Positions 1-11,629 of a stretch of DNA of 64,000 nucleotides are shown piece after piece. Each line of letters starts with the position of its first letter. Positions within the stretch are counted from its first letter, which is position 1. Source of the DNA: Rhododendron vialii (taxonomy: Eukaryota > Streptophyta > Magnoliopsida > Ericales > Ericaceae); NCBI RefSeq assembly GCF_030253575.1, contig NC_080561.1, forward strand, positions 34,247,564 to 34,311,563. Direction: 5' to 3'. The notes under the pieces are model-generated. The model searched no databases. It had not been told where the DNA came from and worked only from the letters and a program-made list of their open reading frames with translations. A program made the position numbers and the translations under genes.

Positions 1-800
1 ATATAAAGAATTGTCAAGTTCTTTTCCATGATCCGTACGAATGTTAGAAATAACAAATCCTTTTTCATTTTGAACTCTTCTACAAAGTTTAGTGAAATTA
101 GGATAAGCCTCATTCTTATGAGCTAGGAACATCACCCATGTATATCTAGAGAAATCATCAACAACAACAAGACAATAATAGTTTCCACAAAGACTTGGAG
201 AGCGAGTTGGTCCAAACAAATCCATATGAAGTAATTGCAAATGTCTAGTAGTTGAAACAACATTTTTGGACTTAAAAGAAACCTTGGTTTGTTTTCCTTG
301 TTGGCAAGGACCACAAAGTCTATCTTTTTCAAATTTGATTTTAGGAAGACCTTTTACCAAATTTTTTCTAGAGAGTTTTGAAATAGCATCCATACTTGCA
401 TGTCCTAGGCGCCTATGCCAAAGTCAACTATTTTCACTCAAAGCGGAAAAACATTTTATATCACAATTACTTAAATCATTGAGATTAAAAACATATACAT
501 TTTCAAGTCTTTGTCCAACGAAGAGTGTCTTGTTGCTTTTGACATTTTCAATGATACATTTGAATTTTTCAAAGATAACATGATTTCCTCTATCACATAA
601 TTGACTTATGCTAAGAAGATTGTGTTTTAAACCACTAACAAGTAAAACATCTTCAATAATAGGAGAATTACCTATATCACCGATTCCTATGATTTTGCCT
701 TTGTTGTTGTCTCCAAATGTGACATGTCCACCATCTTTAGGCGAAAGAGAATTGAAAGCCCTCTTGTCACCGGTCATGTGTCTTGAACATCCACTATCAA
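1..800 (-). pseudogene. Copia pol fragment (protease flank, pre-integrase, integrase), interrupted
   Basis: Downstream of gag the minus strand encodes the DSGCSRHMTGD motif that precedes the pre-integrase region, then a GLKHNLLSISQL segment. The integrase zinc-binding residues follow (two His in LWHRRLGHA, then CGPC), and then the start of the integrase core with its first Asp in HMDLFGPT. A TGA at 424-426 replaces a codon just before LWHRR, and gag and this segment are in different frames with a further stop between them. Reverse transcriptase and RNase H lie beyond the window. This is the remains of the polyprotein, not a host gene. Confidence 0.85.
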
Positions 801-853
801 GGTGCCAACTTCCTTCCTTGAGAGAACTTTTGAAGCATACCTACAATAGCACA

Positions 854-2500
854 TCAATTCTTGACTTTTGGTACCCAAATCATCTTGGGTCCTCGAAGGT
901 TAGCATTGATACGGTTCTTAGGAACCCAGACCTTTTTTGCATTAGAAGATGAGTATCCTTTCATAGGACAAGTAGGAGAAATATGACCAATTTTACCACA
1001 ATAATGACATGTCAATTTAGAATGGCTAGAAGGAGGAACATCTTTTCCAAAAAGATTTTTGTGTTGAGTGGGATTATAACCAATTCCGGCCTTGTGAAAA
1101 GAAACCATTTGTTTTCCAAGAAGAATGTCTAAACTTTCTTTTCCATTAGTGAGTTTTGAAAGAGAATTAGTTAATTCATCAATTTGTTTTTCTAAAGATT
1201 CGTTTTTGGAAGTATCCTTCAAATACTCTTTTTCTTTTGCCAAAGAGGTTCTTAAACTTTCATTTTCTTCCTCCAAAATATCTTTCTCTTCAATTAAATC
1301 ATCCATTTCTAGTGAGAGATCTTTAGCAACCTTTTTAAGAAATTTGTTTTTAGAAACAACCTTTTCAAATTCTACTTTCAACTCTTTATAGGCAATAAAC
1401 AATTCATCAAAGGAATAAGATGAGTCGAGATCTACCTCATTTTCTTCGATGGCCATGAAACACAAGTTAGCGACCTCTTGTTGCTCATCGTCCTCATCGG
1501 AGCTACTATCGTCACTATTGTCCCATGTGGCCATCATAGCTCTCCTTTTGTCCTTCTTTGAATATTTTTTGGCATATGGACATTCACTTTTGATGTGGCC
1601 GGGCTTCTTGCACTCATAGCAAATGATTGGATCCTTTTTGCTACTTTCTTCTTTGCCTCCATCTTTTCTTGAAAATCCTCTACCTTTGCGAGATGCTCTA
1701 TTTTTGAGGAGTTTCTTGAACGTTTTTGTGATGAGCGCCATTTCATCATCCTCACTTTCGTTGCTTGAATCCTCCTTGCTTTTTGATTTGCTTGTTGTAC
1801 TTTTGAAGGCAAGATCCTTATCTTTCTTCTCTTTTTCACCCTTGAGGTTGTGATGCATTTCCTCCGTCATGAGAGATCCCATGAGCTTGTCCATCGTGTA
1901 TGTTGAGAAATCTTTGGATTGTAGGATGATGGAGGTGGTAGTGTCCCAATTGGTTGGCATGGAACGGAGCACCTTCCTTGTCATTTCGGATTGACTGTAA
2001 ATCTTTCCAAGAGCTTTTAAACCGTTAGTAATACTAGCAAATCTAGCAAACATTTGAGATATAGATTCATCCGGTTTCATTTTGAAGAGCTCATAGCTAT
2101 GCACAAGAATATCAATTTTGGACTCCTTAACTTGACTATCTCCTTCATGTGACATTTCTAACTTATCCCATATTTCTTTAGCCGATTCACATGCGGAAAC
2201 ACAATCATATTCATTGGGAGTAATAGCACAAAAAAGAAGATTCATAGCTCTATAGTTCTTTTCTATTGAAGCCTTTTCCAAATGACTCCACTCATAATCT
2301 GGTTTAGGCATAGTCTCTTCTCCAACTTTCGTAGTAGGAATAATGGGACCATTTTTGATAATTTTCCATAGATCATAATCCGTGGATTGAATAAAGATCA
2401 TCATTCTATTTTTCCAATGAGAGTAATTTTCTCCGGTGAACAAGGGAGGTCTATTGGACGATTGACCTTCGATACAAGAAACATTACTAGTGGTTGCCAT
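854..2500 (-). CDS. Copia gag polyprotein
   Basis: This 548-residue protein would form the capsid of the retrotransposon particle. The N-terminal part (about residues 15-230) has the plant copia gag pattern, with FTGENYSHWKNRM near the start and a central EIWDKLEMSHEG region, as in the DUF4219/UBN2 families. A CCHC zinc knuckle, CYECKKPGHIKSEC, starts at residue 294. An acidic Ser/Asp stretch and a long Glu/Lys/Leu-rich probable coiled coil follow, then a second knuckle, CHYCGKIGHISPTC, at residue 498. Two knuckles separated by a coiled coil are common in this copia lineage. The start is the first ATG after the primer site. The frame closes with TGA just before the protease/pre-integrase region, which is read in another frame. 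Confidence 0.9.
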   Translation of the reverse strand: MATTSNVSCIEGQSSNRPPLFTGENYSHWKNRMMIFIQSTDYDLWKIIKNGPIIPTTKVGEETMPKPDYEWSHLEKASIEKNYRAMNLLFCAITPNEYDCVSACESAKEIWDKLEMSHEGDSQVKESKIDILVHSYELFKMKPDESISQMFARFASITNGLKALGKIYSQSEMTRKVLRSMPTNWDTTTSIILQSKDFSTYTMDKLMGSLMTEEMHHNLKGEKEKKDKDLAFKSTTSKSKSKEDSSNESEDDEMALITKTFKKLLKNRASRKGRGFSRKDGGKEESSKKDPIICYECKKPGHIKSECPYAKKYSKKDKRRAMMATWDNSDDSSSDEDDEQQEVANLCFMAIEENEVDLDSSYSFDELFIAYKELKVEFEKVVSKNKFLKKVAKDLSLEMDDLIEEKDILEEENESLRTSLAKEKEYLKDTSKNESLEKQIDELTNSLSKLTNGKESLDILLGKQMVSFHKAGIGYNPTQHKNLFGKDVPPSSHSKLTCHYCGKIGHISPTCPMKGYSSSNAKKVWVPKNRINANLRGPKMIWVPKVKN

Positions 2501-2543
2501 GGATCTTAACTCTTAGATGGTTAAATCTACAAACAAGAGCCGA

Positions 2544-2556
2544 GGCTCTGATACCA
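2544..2556 (-). other. Primer-binding site (tRNA-iMet)
   Basis: The minus strand reads TGGTATCAGAGCC immediately inside the LTR. This matches the 3' end of plant initiator-Met tRNA, the usual copia primer. Confidence 0.85.
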
Positions 2557-2558
2557 AT

Positions 2559-3606
2559 TGTTACCCAAATTATGCAACCTAGAGGGGGGGTGAATAGGAT
2601 TGCTAGTAATAATTACCAATAAAAATTTATCTCTAACAATATATGCAAACAATAAGTATGCAATCAAAATAGAGAGATAGAGAGATAGAACCCGTTTATA
2701 GTGGTTCGGTCCGGATTTGTCCACGGTCCGGCCCTACTCCACTTCTCCTCAAGCAATTACTTGAAGGTTAGACTAATCTTTAAAAGATTACAACTTGTAA
2801 GTCTTGCGGGTGCTTACAAGAACCGAATGCCTCTAGCTTTCCCGAGGAGCTAGCACAACCGCAAGAATTTTCTCCGAAAACTTCTCAAAAACAATAACAC
2901 CCAAATTCCAACCCGAATTTGGTCTTCTAAGCTTTCAAGTGTTTGACTCAAACACTCACTTAGGAAATACAAGTATGTGAAGAAGGTATGAAAATTATCG
3001 CTCACGACTTGTACAAATTTTCTCTCAAGAATAATATGAAAGTGGAAGAACAATGAGAATTTTTGGCTTTGATCTTTTGAGAATTTGCTCTTGCAATAAT
3101 ATGGAATGTTGTAGCTTGTGTATGTGTTCATTAATGAGTTCTTGATGCCTTATATAGCCATCCATATGCTTCCTAGCCGTTGGAAACTAGCCGTTGGAAC
3201 TAGCCGTTGGAAACTAGCCGTTTGAAACTAGCCGTTGGAAACTAGCCGTTTGAAACTAGCCGTTGGAAACTAGCCGTTTGATAGAGTGGTCATCCGGGTG
3301 GTCGTCCGGTTGTCACAGCTTTCTGTTCAGACAGCCGGCTTGTCAGCCGGTTCGTCAACCTGTGGCTCACAATTTCATCTAAACCGTTAAAGCATGTATT
3401 GAGCTCAATAGAGTCTTTGTAAATATAAATCATGAATCCAAGAGACTTTATGCTATATTTCAAGGTCACGAAAATATTTAATTCGGGAATCGACTTTTCG
3501 ATAATTTTGTATTTGCCGAATAAAAATATCATTGAATTAATCATCAAAATAATTAATAGAGATGCATATAAATTTTCACAAATTATAATGCATACATTTT
3601 TCAACA
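2559..3606 (-). repeat. 5' LTR of the copia element
   Basis: On the minus strand the segment begins TGTTGAAAAATG and ends GGGTAACA, the TG...CA form of LTR ends. It is followed after two or three bases by a tRNA primer site. Length is about 1.05 kb. A TATA-like TTATATA lies at 3150-3156 (TATATAA on the minus strand), and a tandem repeat sits just upstream of it in U3. The exact outer end could shift by a base or two because the second LTR is not in the window. Confidence 0.8.
3173..3283 (-). repeat. Eight-unit 14-bp tandem repeat in LTR U3
   Basis: Eight head-to-tail units of CTAGCCGTTGGAAA, some with CGTTTGAAA and one of 13 bp, lie just upstream of the LTR TATA-like box on the transcribed strand. 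Such U3 repeats often act as enhancer elements in plant copia LTRs; that role here is inference. Confidence 0.85.
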
Positions 3607-6330
3607 CATCCCATGAACCAAACAATCTCAAAAAGATCCAAACATCTGACAAAATATTTCAATTGCGGAAGCGATAAATAAAATACTAAATTATGATGAG
3701 ACACCCTAAGGAGGTCAAACAACAGAACACCCTGAGATACCACCAGTCTTCCTAATGGCCCAACTTGCCTGAAAAAAAGTTGGAATAAATCCGTCAGCTG
3801 ACGAGTTCAGTGAGTAGCAAAGCATGTATATTAGAATAATGTTCTGAAACAGGGATTTAAATAATTTACCAGTCAACATAATTTGGCATATGCAGTGAAC
3901 AACAAAATAATCCATTAATCCAATTAACGATTCATTCGATAAGTCTTAATGGTGTTATCAATCCAATCTCCAATAACAATGGGAAACCACAACCAGAACC
4001 ACAACCAAAATCAATAGTACCAAGTGCCAGTGAATAAATATCTCTAAATTGGATCCAATATCGAAACTTAGAGTCACCACGAGTAGGCAGCCCGTAGAAT
4101 TTTTCCCTAAGAATGATCCAGTCAATAACAACCATTGAGCATTAGGGTCACCGGCCTAATCCGGTCTCTTCCCTAATGGCCAGAGTCACCCCCGCACACA
4201 GATGATTAATTTCTCTGGACTTCCAAAATATGTTCCCAATAATATCCACAAAGTTCTCACCAAAAGATTATCCGAACAATAAATAGTTTCACCAATCTGT
4301 ATGCCAATTTCAAGAACCAAATAAAACAAATACATGTTTCCAATTTCAATCATTAATTTTCTAAAACAATAATTTAAGGGATACGGGGAAGTTCGCAAGT
4401 ACATAACATGCTTAACCACTCACTTGGGTCCAAAGCTAATGCAATCGAATAATGCGGAACAAGCCTAACCTGAACAAAGAATCATTTAACAATATTATCA
4501 CTAACTGTATCGTGTATAATATTGTCTATAACAATGAAGGACTGTCTAGAAGAATATTTAACTAACCTAGATTAATTACCCAAGTCGCTAGACAACTAAG
4601 AACCCAAAACCCTAATTAACTATACCCATAGTAGCCACCAAAATCCATCCACGGAAACTCCAAGGATTTCTTTGTTTTCCAAGAACAATACCATGACACC
4701 ACCTGCTACCCCTTTAAATTACTCACCTTTGTTCACCATTAAATCATGTATAAAGAACATGTACTCATATCAGTCCAAAATCAATATTTATTCCGAAATC
4801 AATAGTGCAATTGGTATCAAAATTATTAAACTAAGAACTCTTTCCAGTGCGTAGAACATCTTCAAAATCCCTATGCACAACACTAGATCACCACGCGCCA
4901 CCACAAAGCCACGTAGAACACTCTGTTTGGTGCTGCCCCTTTATTCCCGTTTCAGATTTTTGGGACAATAAACCCTTCATCGACTCCTATTTCTCCCGCC
5001 AAAATCGTTCCTCCTCCTCCCTTATGGACTTCGGGTGCTTCTCCACTTCTCCATCGCTGAAAGCTAAATCTCCTTCTCCCACATTCTAAAGGTATGCCAA
5101 AACAACACCATTGATTGATAATAATTTTTTTCCCCTTTCCTTTTGTTTTGGTTTTTAATTTGGGTTAATTTATGTAAAAATCAAGTTGTTCATGATCGAT
5201 TACTTCTTGGCCCTGAAATATGAGGATTGAAAAAAATGGGTGAATTGGTAAATGGGTAGGAAAACAACTAGCTCACCGAGAACAGGTTCATAGAATACAA
5301 AAACTCTCTCTTCTATTTTCAATATGTTTCTAAGAAAAATACTTTTAAAAATACTTTTTTATTTTTTTGCAAAAACTTGTTTTTTTTTCAAAACTGTTTT
5401 TTTTTTTTGTGAAAACTTTTTTTTATTAAAACTGTTTTTCCCAAAAACTTTTTTTTTTTTTTTTTGCAAAAATAGTATATTTCAAAATAATTTTTTAATT
5501 AAAACATTTTTATTTTCATAAACTGTTCTTTTTTTATTTTCAAAATCTTTTTCCCAAAAACCTTTTTTAGAAATGAAAGTTTTTAAAAAATTATTTTCTC
5601 TTTTTCTAATAACTTGTTTTTATTAGTTAGAAAACTATTTTAAAAAGTTTGTTTTCTATATCACAATTTTTAGATTTTTATAAGTTGAAAAAGTATTGTG
5701 TCAAGTTTTGGTTATTCAATTTTAATTGTACTATTGTAGACCTCTACATTGCTAACCTTAGCAACTCTTATATGAATAACCAAAGGATGATGTACAACTT
5801 TTGATTATTCCATTGCGGATGCTCTCATCCATTTCATTTTGATTATTCCATTACGGATGCTCTAATAGATTTTGTTCCATAATGAAGTTGAATGTACTTT
5901 TCTCCTCTTTAGAAATTGCCTTGTATATAGAAACTGATTTTCATAATCAAAAAATCTTATTTGCAGACCATTCCGTAAAGAACGCTTTATATAGCCAATC
6001 ATGTATTGCCAAAGTATTTTTGACGGTTCGGATTGAAATTGAATTGTGACCGGTCAAAATTGAAAACGAATCTTAGCCATTGATTGCGCGAATGGATGGC
6101 TAGGATTGCGCCGCTCCGTGAATAAGTTTCTCTCTATCAATAATTCAATATAGGAGTATTTGCAAAAATTGTAGGGGCAAAACAGTAAAATCACAATAAT
6201 AACTGCCACACCCAAAAAATTAGTTATAGCCAAGAAATGAATCTTGTATTTCTCTTCCCCACAATTCGCCCAAACGGCCAAACCCACCTTCAACCATACC
6301 ACCAACAAACCCCCAAAAATCATTCTCGTT
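3607..6330. other. Noncoding stretch, T-rich in its second half
   Basis: No convincing gene is seen. Positions 5320-5690 are a low-complexity T-rich tract whose mirrored translations are artefacts. A short reading frame near 4847-5089 (MRRTSSKSLC...) recurs in copy B, but with about 100 bp more sequence there between two copies of CTTCTCCA, and it has no recognisable domain. The segment 5700-6230 is conserved with copy B and probably includes the upstream region of the F-box remnant. Confidence 0.6.
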
Positions 6331-6339
6331 TCCCCTTCC

Positions 6340-7300
6340 TCTCGCGCTCTACTCGGTCGATCTCGCCGCCACGAATCCCACCGTGGAGAAGCTTGATTTT
6401 CCTTCCGCCGAGTGGCCCAAGGTTTGGGGATCTTGCCATGGCTTGGTTCTGGTTTCCGGCCCAAGTAACGATTCCAACTTCTTGTGGAATCCCTTCACTA
6501 AAGAATGTAAGAAACTACCCAAATACCCAATCTCTTGGAATCTGTTTACTATACAATTTATTCTATTTGGAGTGGGTTATGACTCGTCGACAGATGATTA
6601 CAAGGTTGTGGTGCTCCTTTACCTTCTACGTGCTGTGTATTCATTGAAATCTGATGCTTGGGGGTAAGTCAAGTTACAGATTACAAGTATCCAGAGGTTC
6701 CGGACGGATTTTATTTTAATGAACGTCTCCATTGGCTTACTGTGGGTACCCCTATGACTGTTGCTGGTTTTGATATGTCGGGTGAGATTTTAAGGGAAAT
6801 CAAGCTGCCTGCTTCTTTTGATAAGTATAGGTATTTTGGTGAGTTCACTGATCATCAAATGGCGGTTATTGGGGGTTCTTTCTCTTTGTTGTTGTGGCCG
6901 AGTCTTGACTACGGAGTTGAAGTTTGGATGATGAAGAAGTACGGAGTAAGAGACTCGTGGACCAAATTTACGATTTCTAATCCTTGGTCGGGAATATTCT
7001 ATGTGTCGTATTTATCAGCTGAAGACAAATTTGTGTTGGCAATAAGGGGAAAGATATTTTATTTTTACAAAGAGATAGCGGATGAGTCTGTGGGAAACAA
7101 ACTGGTTCTATACAATTCCGAAAAAAAAAACACTGAGGATCATAGTTGTTTCTGGCATTCCAACTGATTTTTATATTGGGGACCTGTACCTCGAGACCCT
7201 CGTCTCTCCTAATTATGGAGGACAGATTCGGAGACACAGTGAAGCTTCTTTAGGTGAAAGTTCAAAGCCTTATCAGGTATATTTCCAACATAGAAACCAC
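6340..7300 (+). pseudogene. F-box-associated (FBA) domain gene remnant, copy A
   Basis: The reading frame EKLDFPSAEWPKVWGSCHGL followed by LWNPFT, GVGYDS..DDYKVV, then a region with VEVWMMKKYGVRDSWTKF is the FBA-type substrate-binding half of plant F-box proteins (SCF ubiquitin ligase adaptors). No F-box is visible upstream and there is no in-frame ATG. The frame breaks twice. A G is missing in the G run at about 6659-6663, where copy B has one more. A second break near the A-rich run at 7120-7131 moves the conserved ending (TLRIIVVSGIP, DLYLETLVSPN) into another frame. Copy B shares only the second break. It is a pseudogene, although transcription cannot be excluded. Confidence 0.85.
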
Positions 7301-9081
7301 TCTGTCCCTTCTAATAATTGATTAGTTGTATATACATGTCATATATTACATGAGCTTCCAACAAGCTGTCGGTAGCAATTTCATTAGTTTGGCTCTGGTA
7401 AATGGAACATATTTTGATCGAGGATATTGAAATAGAGGCTTTGAAATGTTAGTAAGCGAGTATTCAGTTGTGCCTCAAATGTGATTGGGTAGCTCCCCCA
7501 TCTAGTTAAGAATGCCTCCGGTATTGGAGGGAATTGGCTCCATACTTCATTATGCCCTTTCCTATACCAGTTATTTATACTGCTAGGCATGGATTCTGGT
7601 ATGCCCGTTATGTTTTCTCCTCATATGGTTAGAGATTGTTCTCTAATACGGATATATGCCTAGTGTTCAACACTTTTAGTTATGGACAAGTTTGGAAACA
7701 ACAATCGTTACTATCATCTGATCTGCTGAAGGGTTTATTTGCTGTTGGTGTTATGGACAAGCTCAAGTCACTGTATAAAATAAATATACAGATAGGTACA
7801 GAGAATGATCATAGTCAAGGTCTATCATTAGTTCTGAATCAAAAGAGTAGCATCAGCAAACTACGAATTTTTTTGTCACGAAATAACCTTTTAGCTCAAT
7901 TCCAAATGAAAACTTTGCTTTCCAAAAGGGAAAAAAAGAAAACAAGATTTGACAGTAAGAGAAGCACAACCAAATGACAGATTGTGCACAGATCTTTTGA
8001 AGCACAACCAAGCGAAAGGAAAGGTTCGGTTTTTTTGGTTTTGTGACAAATGAGAAATCTTGGTAAAATATGTGGGATTCTTAGATATATATATGCTTGA
8101 AAGTAGTTATATAGTAAGAAGAAATCAGATGGCACTTGGGAGTGAAGTTTTTGGAAATTAGGAAGTACTTATAGCTCAAGTTTCGTTAATACTTAATGAA
8201 CAGAACTTGGTATTCGTACTTGTTCTGGGCCTATCTGAGAACTTGGTAGTGCATTTTACCCCGTGACTGAGAAAAATCAAAAGAAATGGTACCCCCAATT
8301 CCCTTTATCTCAAAGATTAAACATCATTATTGCTCAAGTCCCATAAGTGGAAAGAAGAAGAACAATAGGAAAGACTTTAGAAGGAATATACTTTACCTTA
8401 TATCAATGATGTTCATACATTTGTTGAAAAAAATAAGAAAAAAGCTCAATCCTTTCTATAATTTGTCATTGTCGTTTTTAAAAATGAACTGTGTCATTTA
8501 TTGGATCAAAACATAAAGCGCTTTTGTGTATAGTTAGTTTGTCATTATTTTTCATCAATTTAAAAATTAATTGTGATTTTTAAATTGGAATGAAAAAAGG
8601 TTAATGCACAGAAGTGTTTTATTTTCTTATTAAAAAACTGGCATGAATATTTTTATAAAGGGCTAAAATTAGGGTACGGGAGAATTATGATTAGCTATGT
8701 ACTTATCCGAATGAATAAGTAATATGTTTTGTGCTTGTGTCCATGCTCTCATTAGTATGAACATGATCCAAATGTTTTTTGTTTTTTTTTGAAGGGCAGC
8801 ATGGTTTCTAGGGATATGTATTGGGTAGCTATCAATTGTAGTGCTGGGTTTGAGAAAGGAGAGAGGGAAGCTGTGTAAGGGTGACACTGTTAGAAACTTA
8901 GAGTGGGGCAGCCCTTGGGACAAGAGAATGTCATGGGAAGGTTGTGGATTGCTTGGGATAGAGTCCTCATGAAAGCCAAAGAGAGGCCATGGCCTCAGAC
9001 TTCTTGGGGCATTCTCACCTTGGGGCTTGTTAAGCAGGTAATTAAATAGCTAATCCCAAAAGTAGGTAATTAAATAAGGAA
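7301..9081. other. Noncoding, no gene seen
   Basis: This AT-rich DNA is conserved in copy B (34980-36756). Short open frames have no domain and no splice context. Positions 8790-9040 contain a GC-richer stretch immediately before the PPR remnant that may be decayed coding sequence of the same gene, but no frame stays open. Confidence 0.5.
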
Positions 9082-9333
9082 AATGTTTGGAACACAGACG
9101 CTCAGACATTGAGAGTGAGAAAAGGGATGCGGGAAAAGGGTTTGACAAAGGATGTTGGCTACCGTTGGGTTAATGTGGGTTGTGTTAACTCTTTTGTGTC
9201 TAAAAATCAAAAGCATCCTCAGTGTGATGAAATATATGAAACATTAGAACAATTAGCCTTAAAGATGAAAGATGCGGGTTATAGGCATGGCCTTGGTTCA
9301 GAAATAGGCACGATACCTGAGTTTGTGGAATGA
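9082..9333 (+). pseudogene. PPR protein C-terminal remnant (E/E+ region), copy A
   Basis: The frame reads LRVRKGMREKGLTKDVGYRW, then VNSFVSKNQKHPQCDEIYETL and LKMKDAGYRHGLGSEIG, closing with a stop. This is the recognisable E/E+ extension of plant PLS-type pentatricopeptide repeat proteins (x-VRKxM, HPQxxEIYxxL, MKxAGYxPD), which bind and edit organellar RNA. No PPR motifs or start codon are found upstream, so this is the tail of a lost gene rather than a small gene. Copy B keeps the same fragment with Pro instead of His after GYR, the usual residue. Confidence 0.8.
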
Positions 9334-11629
9334 ATAACCTTACACTCTAGATTTTGACGGCATGTACTTCGTAGTAAACCAATCCACGAGCTATGGAATA
9401 GAGGCTTTGTTGAGTAAGTAGTGGCAGTTTTCATGTGAAGTCTTTTAGGGGACTCCGTTGGGAAGTAGGGAGAATGGATTCCCATGGAAAGGTATCTGGA
9501 AGGTGGGGGCCCCCGTCTCTCGCTGCATTCTATTTTAGGACCGCTAATCAGCTAGTCTTCTTATGGAAGACGATCTGATTACAAGGAGGAGGGTTGTCAA
9601 TTGGTGTTGCATGAGTCGCGGGGAGGGGGGAGATTAGTCTTGCACTCTGTCGTGCATTGTGAATTGTCAAGGGATCTTTGTTCTGATTCTTGCTTGTTTT
9701 GGGGTGAGTTTGGTGTTACCGAAGAATATGGGCTGATGTTTTATTTGGAAGAGTGTATTAGGCTAGAAGAAAGGCTTGGCTACTCTCACCTCCTTAGTGA
9801 AAAGTAACGCGACAAAGGGACTTTTGCAGGGATAGAATTGTGGGTGCGCAGATTGAGAAGTTATTTTTTTGGTAATGCTGTATAGTTCGATTTTTGTGAG
9901 ATAGATGCTTCTTTTTGATAGTCTAACGAATTTTATAGATTCATTTGTCTGAAGAGTATCCTTGTCTTTTTGGCTTGACCGTTTTTCTTTGCTCTGTTGT
10001 GCTTTTTTGGGATGTTATAAGTGTTTAATGTCCTTTCTCTTGTATTGTCTATTGGTCTTCAGATATCTTCCTAAGTACTATTAGTAACTTGAAAAAGAAC
10101 TTGGCTGAGTAGCGTTCGGTTTCAAGTTGACAAAATCTTGGTTGCTTGGATCGCGTGACTAGAAGTCCAACATGATGCTTATTGCTTCTCTCTGGTGTCT
10201 TTCCCATGGCAATTGGCTAAAGTATTCCAAGCGAAACAGTCATGTCGATCACAGAGCAATGGAAACCTGCAAAAAAACTTCTAAAACTGCACATAATCAG
10301 CAGCTCCACGTTTCATTGGAGAATTAAAACTCTTATAGGCAGCATTAATTGAAAATTTCGATGACAGTAGGTTCCATGCTTACTGAACTTTCTTTTCCCC
10401 ATAACAAGTTTCCATATGGAATATCCAGAAATATCATGCCATTCAACATATTGCCACTGCACAAAAATTTAGTTCCTATTTGTGATGTTTGGGTTTGATA
10501 TATTGGAACATTTCTGATCAAACCCTTGCCTTTGTCTGTGTCCCATAAAGAACAATCCAACTGGAAAAGGTTAGAGATTCTAAATCAACATATGCTGATG
10601 GATTTCAATCCGGATTTGAGATTCTCTTGACAACAACTTATGTTTTTTTGGAAAAGGTAACAAGAGGAAACCAATCAATTAATGAGGGATATGAGGTTCT
10701 TGATTGAAAGATGAGACCCCAAAAAAATTGAGTATCAAGCCCATATTGAGAAGGATGGATTTCTAAAGACTGAAGCTGTTAGGGACTTTATCCTTCTTGA
10801 GTTTACGTGTTATAAGTTCACAGTTAGTCAAATCAGTAGTGAGTGAATCCTGTTAGTCAATGTTCTAAAAATCGCTAGGCGCGAATCGGGTGGAAAAGGT
10901 GCGCCTAGCGCCTAGGTGGGACTAGTCAGCTGTTTAATCTAGAATCAACATCTATTCAAATGTTGTTTTCGCCCACTCAACAGCCTTATTCCATTCATCA
11001 CATTGCCACTGGATCGAATTAAATTTTATTTTTTACCGGGCATATAACAAAAACTTGTTGTCATAAACTACAAAGAGTGAAATAAATAAAACAGTGACTG
11101 CTTCCTATCCCTTTGGTATGTAGCGATTTTGGGCTACGTGTCATACAAAAGAAGCAAACCAATAGGCAAATAGGAGAAGCAAACCAATAGGCAAATAGCA
11201 GAAGCAAACCATTAGGCAAATAGAATCAGATCCACATTCCACAGCCTAGAATAATCATAAAACTGCCTAGAATAATCATAAAACTGACAAAAAAACATAC
11301 TGTTTTTAATCTCTAATATCTGCAGCTTGTTGAAATTTTGATTACTTACAAGCAAATGATGAATGGGCTCAATGAACTACTAATTAAGCTATCATCTACA
11401 GATCCAGTTTCTTTCGTTCTTCATTCCCCCTCGGACGGACACACAACAAACATACCATAATGTGCACTCTCTTGCTCTTGATGTTGCTAGCTCCATTCTT
11501 CGTTCTTCAGGAATGATCAATCTCACCACCATATTGAGGGAAGATGTTCTTACATGTTATTTTTCTGTTGATCCAAAAACAAATCATTGGAAAAAGAGAA
11601 TATCGATGATGGTTCCGCTGTGGCATGAA
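9334..11629. other. Mostly noncoding; repeated 20-22-bp unit
   Basis: No gene other than the unrecognised reading frame listed at 10345-10566 is supported. Around 11150-11225 there are three imperfect tandem units of AGAAGCAAACCAATAGGCAA. A 16-bp unit CTAGAATAATCATAAA repeats twice at 11246-11285. Near 10875-10920 the motif GCGCCTAG recurs in both orientations. All of this is shared with copy B. Confidence 0.5.
10345..10566 (-). other. Unrecognised exon-like reading frame, copy A
   Basis: On the minus strand a 71-residue frame (MDCSLWDTDKGKGLIRN... ending VIEIFN) is preceded by a fair splice acceptor, a pyrimidine run then TTTTCCAG. It could be the last exon of a lost gene. Copy B (38019-38240) keeps the frame open, but the few differences include Pro to Ala, Thr to Ile and Ser to Asn changes, so selection is not evident. 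I do not recognise the family. Confidence 0.3.

Larger units (their letters stand above)
1..3606 (-). mobile_element. Ty1/copia LTR retrotransposon, 5' part (runs off the left edge)
   Basis: Read on the minus strand, the order is 5' LTR (3606 to 2559), a primer-binding site, gag, then the start of pol with protease-flanking, pre-integrase and integrase regions. Integrase before reverse transcriptase is the copia order, although RT itself lies outside the window. The right end of the LTR coincides with the point where homology between the two large duplication copies begins, so the element probably inserted into copy A. Stops in the pol region suggest this copy is no longer autonomous. The 3' LTR and target-site duplication cannot be checked here. 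Confidence 0.9.

Noticed and set aside
3173-3283. CRISPR-like array
   Set aside because: The units are contiguous 14-mers without unique spacers, in a plant LTR.
5324-5521. A 65-residue Phe/Lys/Leu-rich frame
   Set aside because: It lies in a low-complexity T-rich tract that also varies in length in copy B; no domain and no conservation as protein.
6237-6647. 136-residue frame overlapping the FBA remnant
   Set aside because: It overlaps the recognisable FBA frame in another phase and is Pro/Ser-rich by composition; no domain. It could supply an old ATG only through a frameshift.
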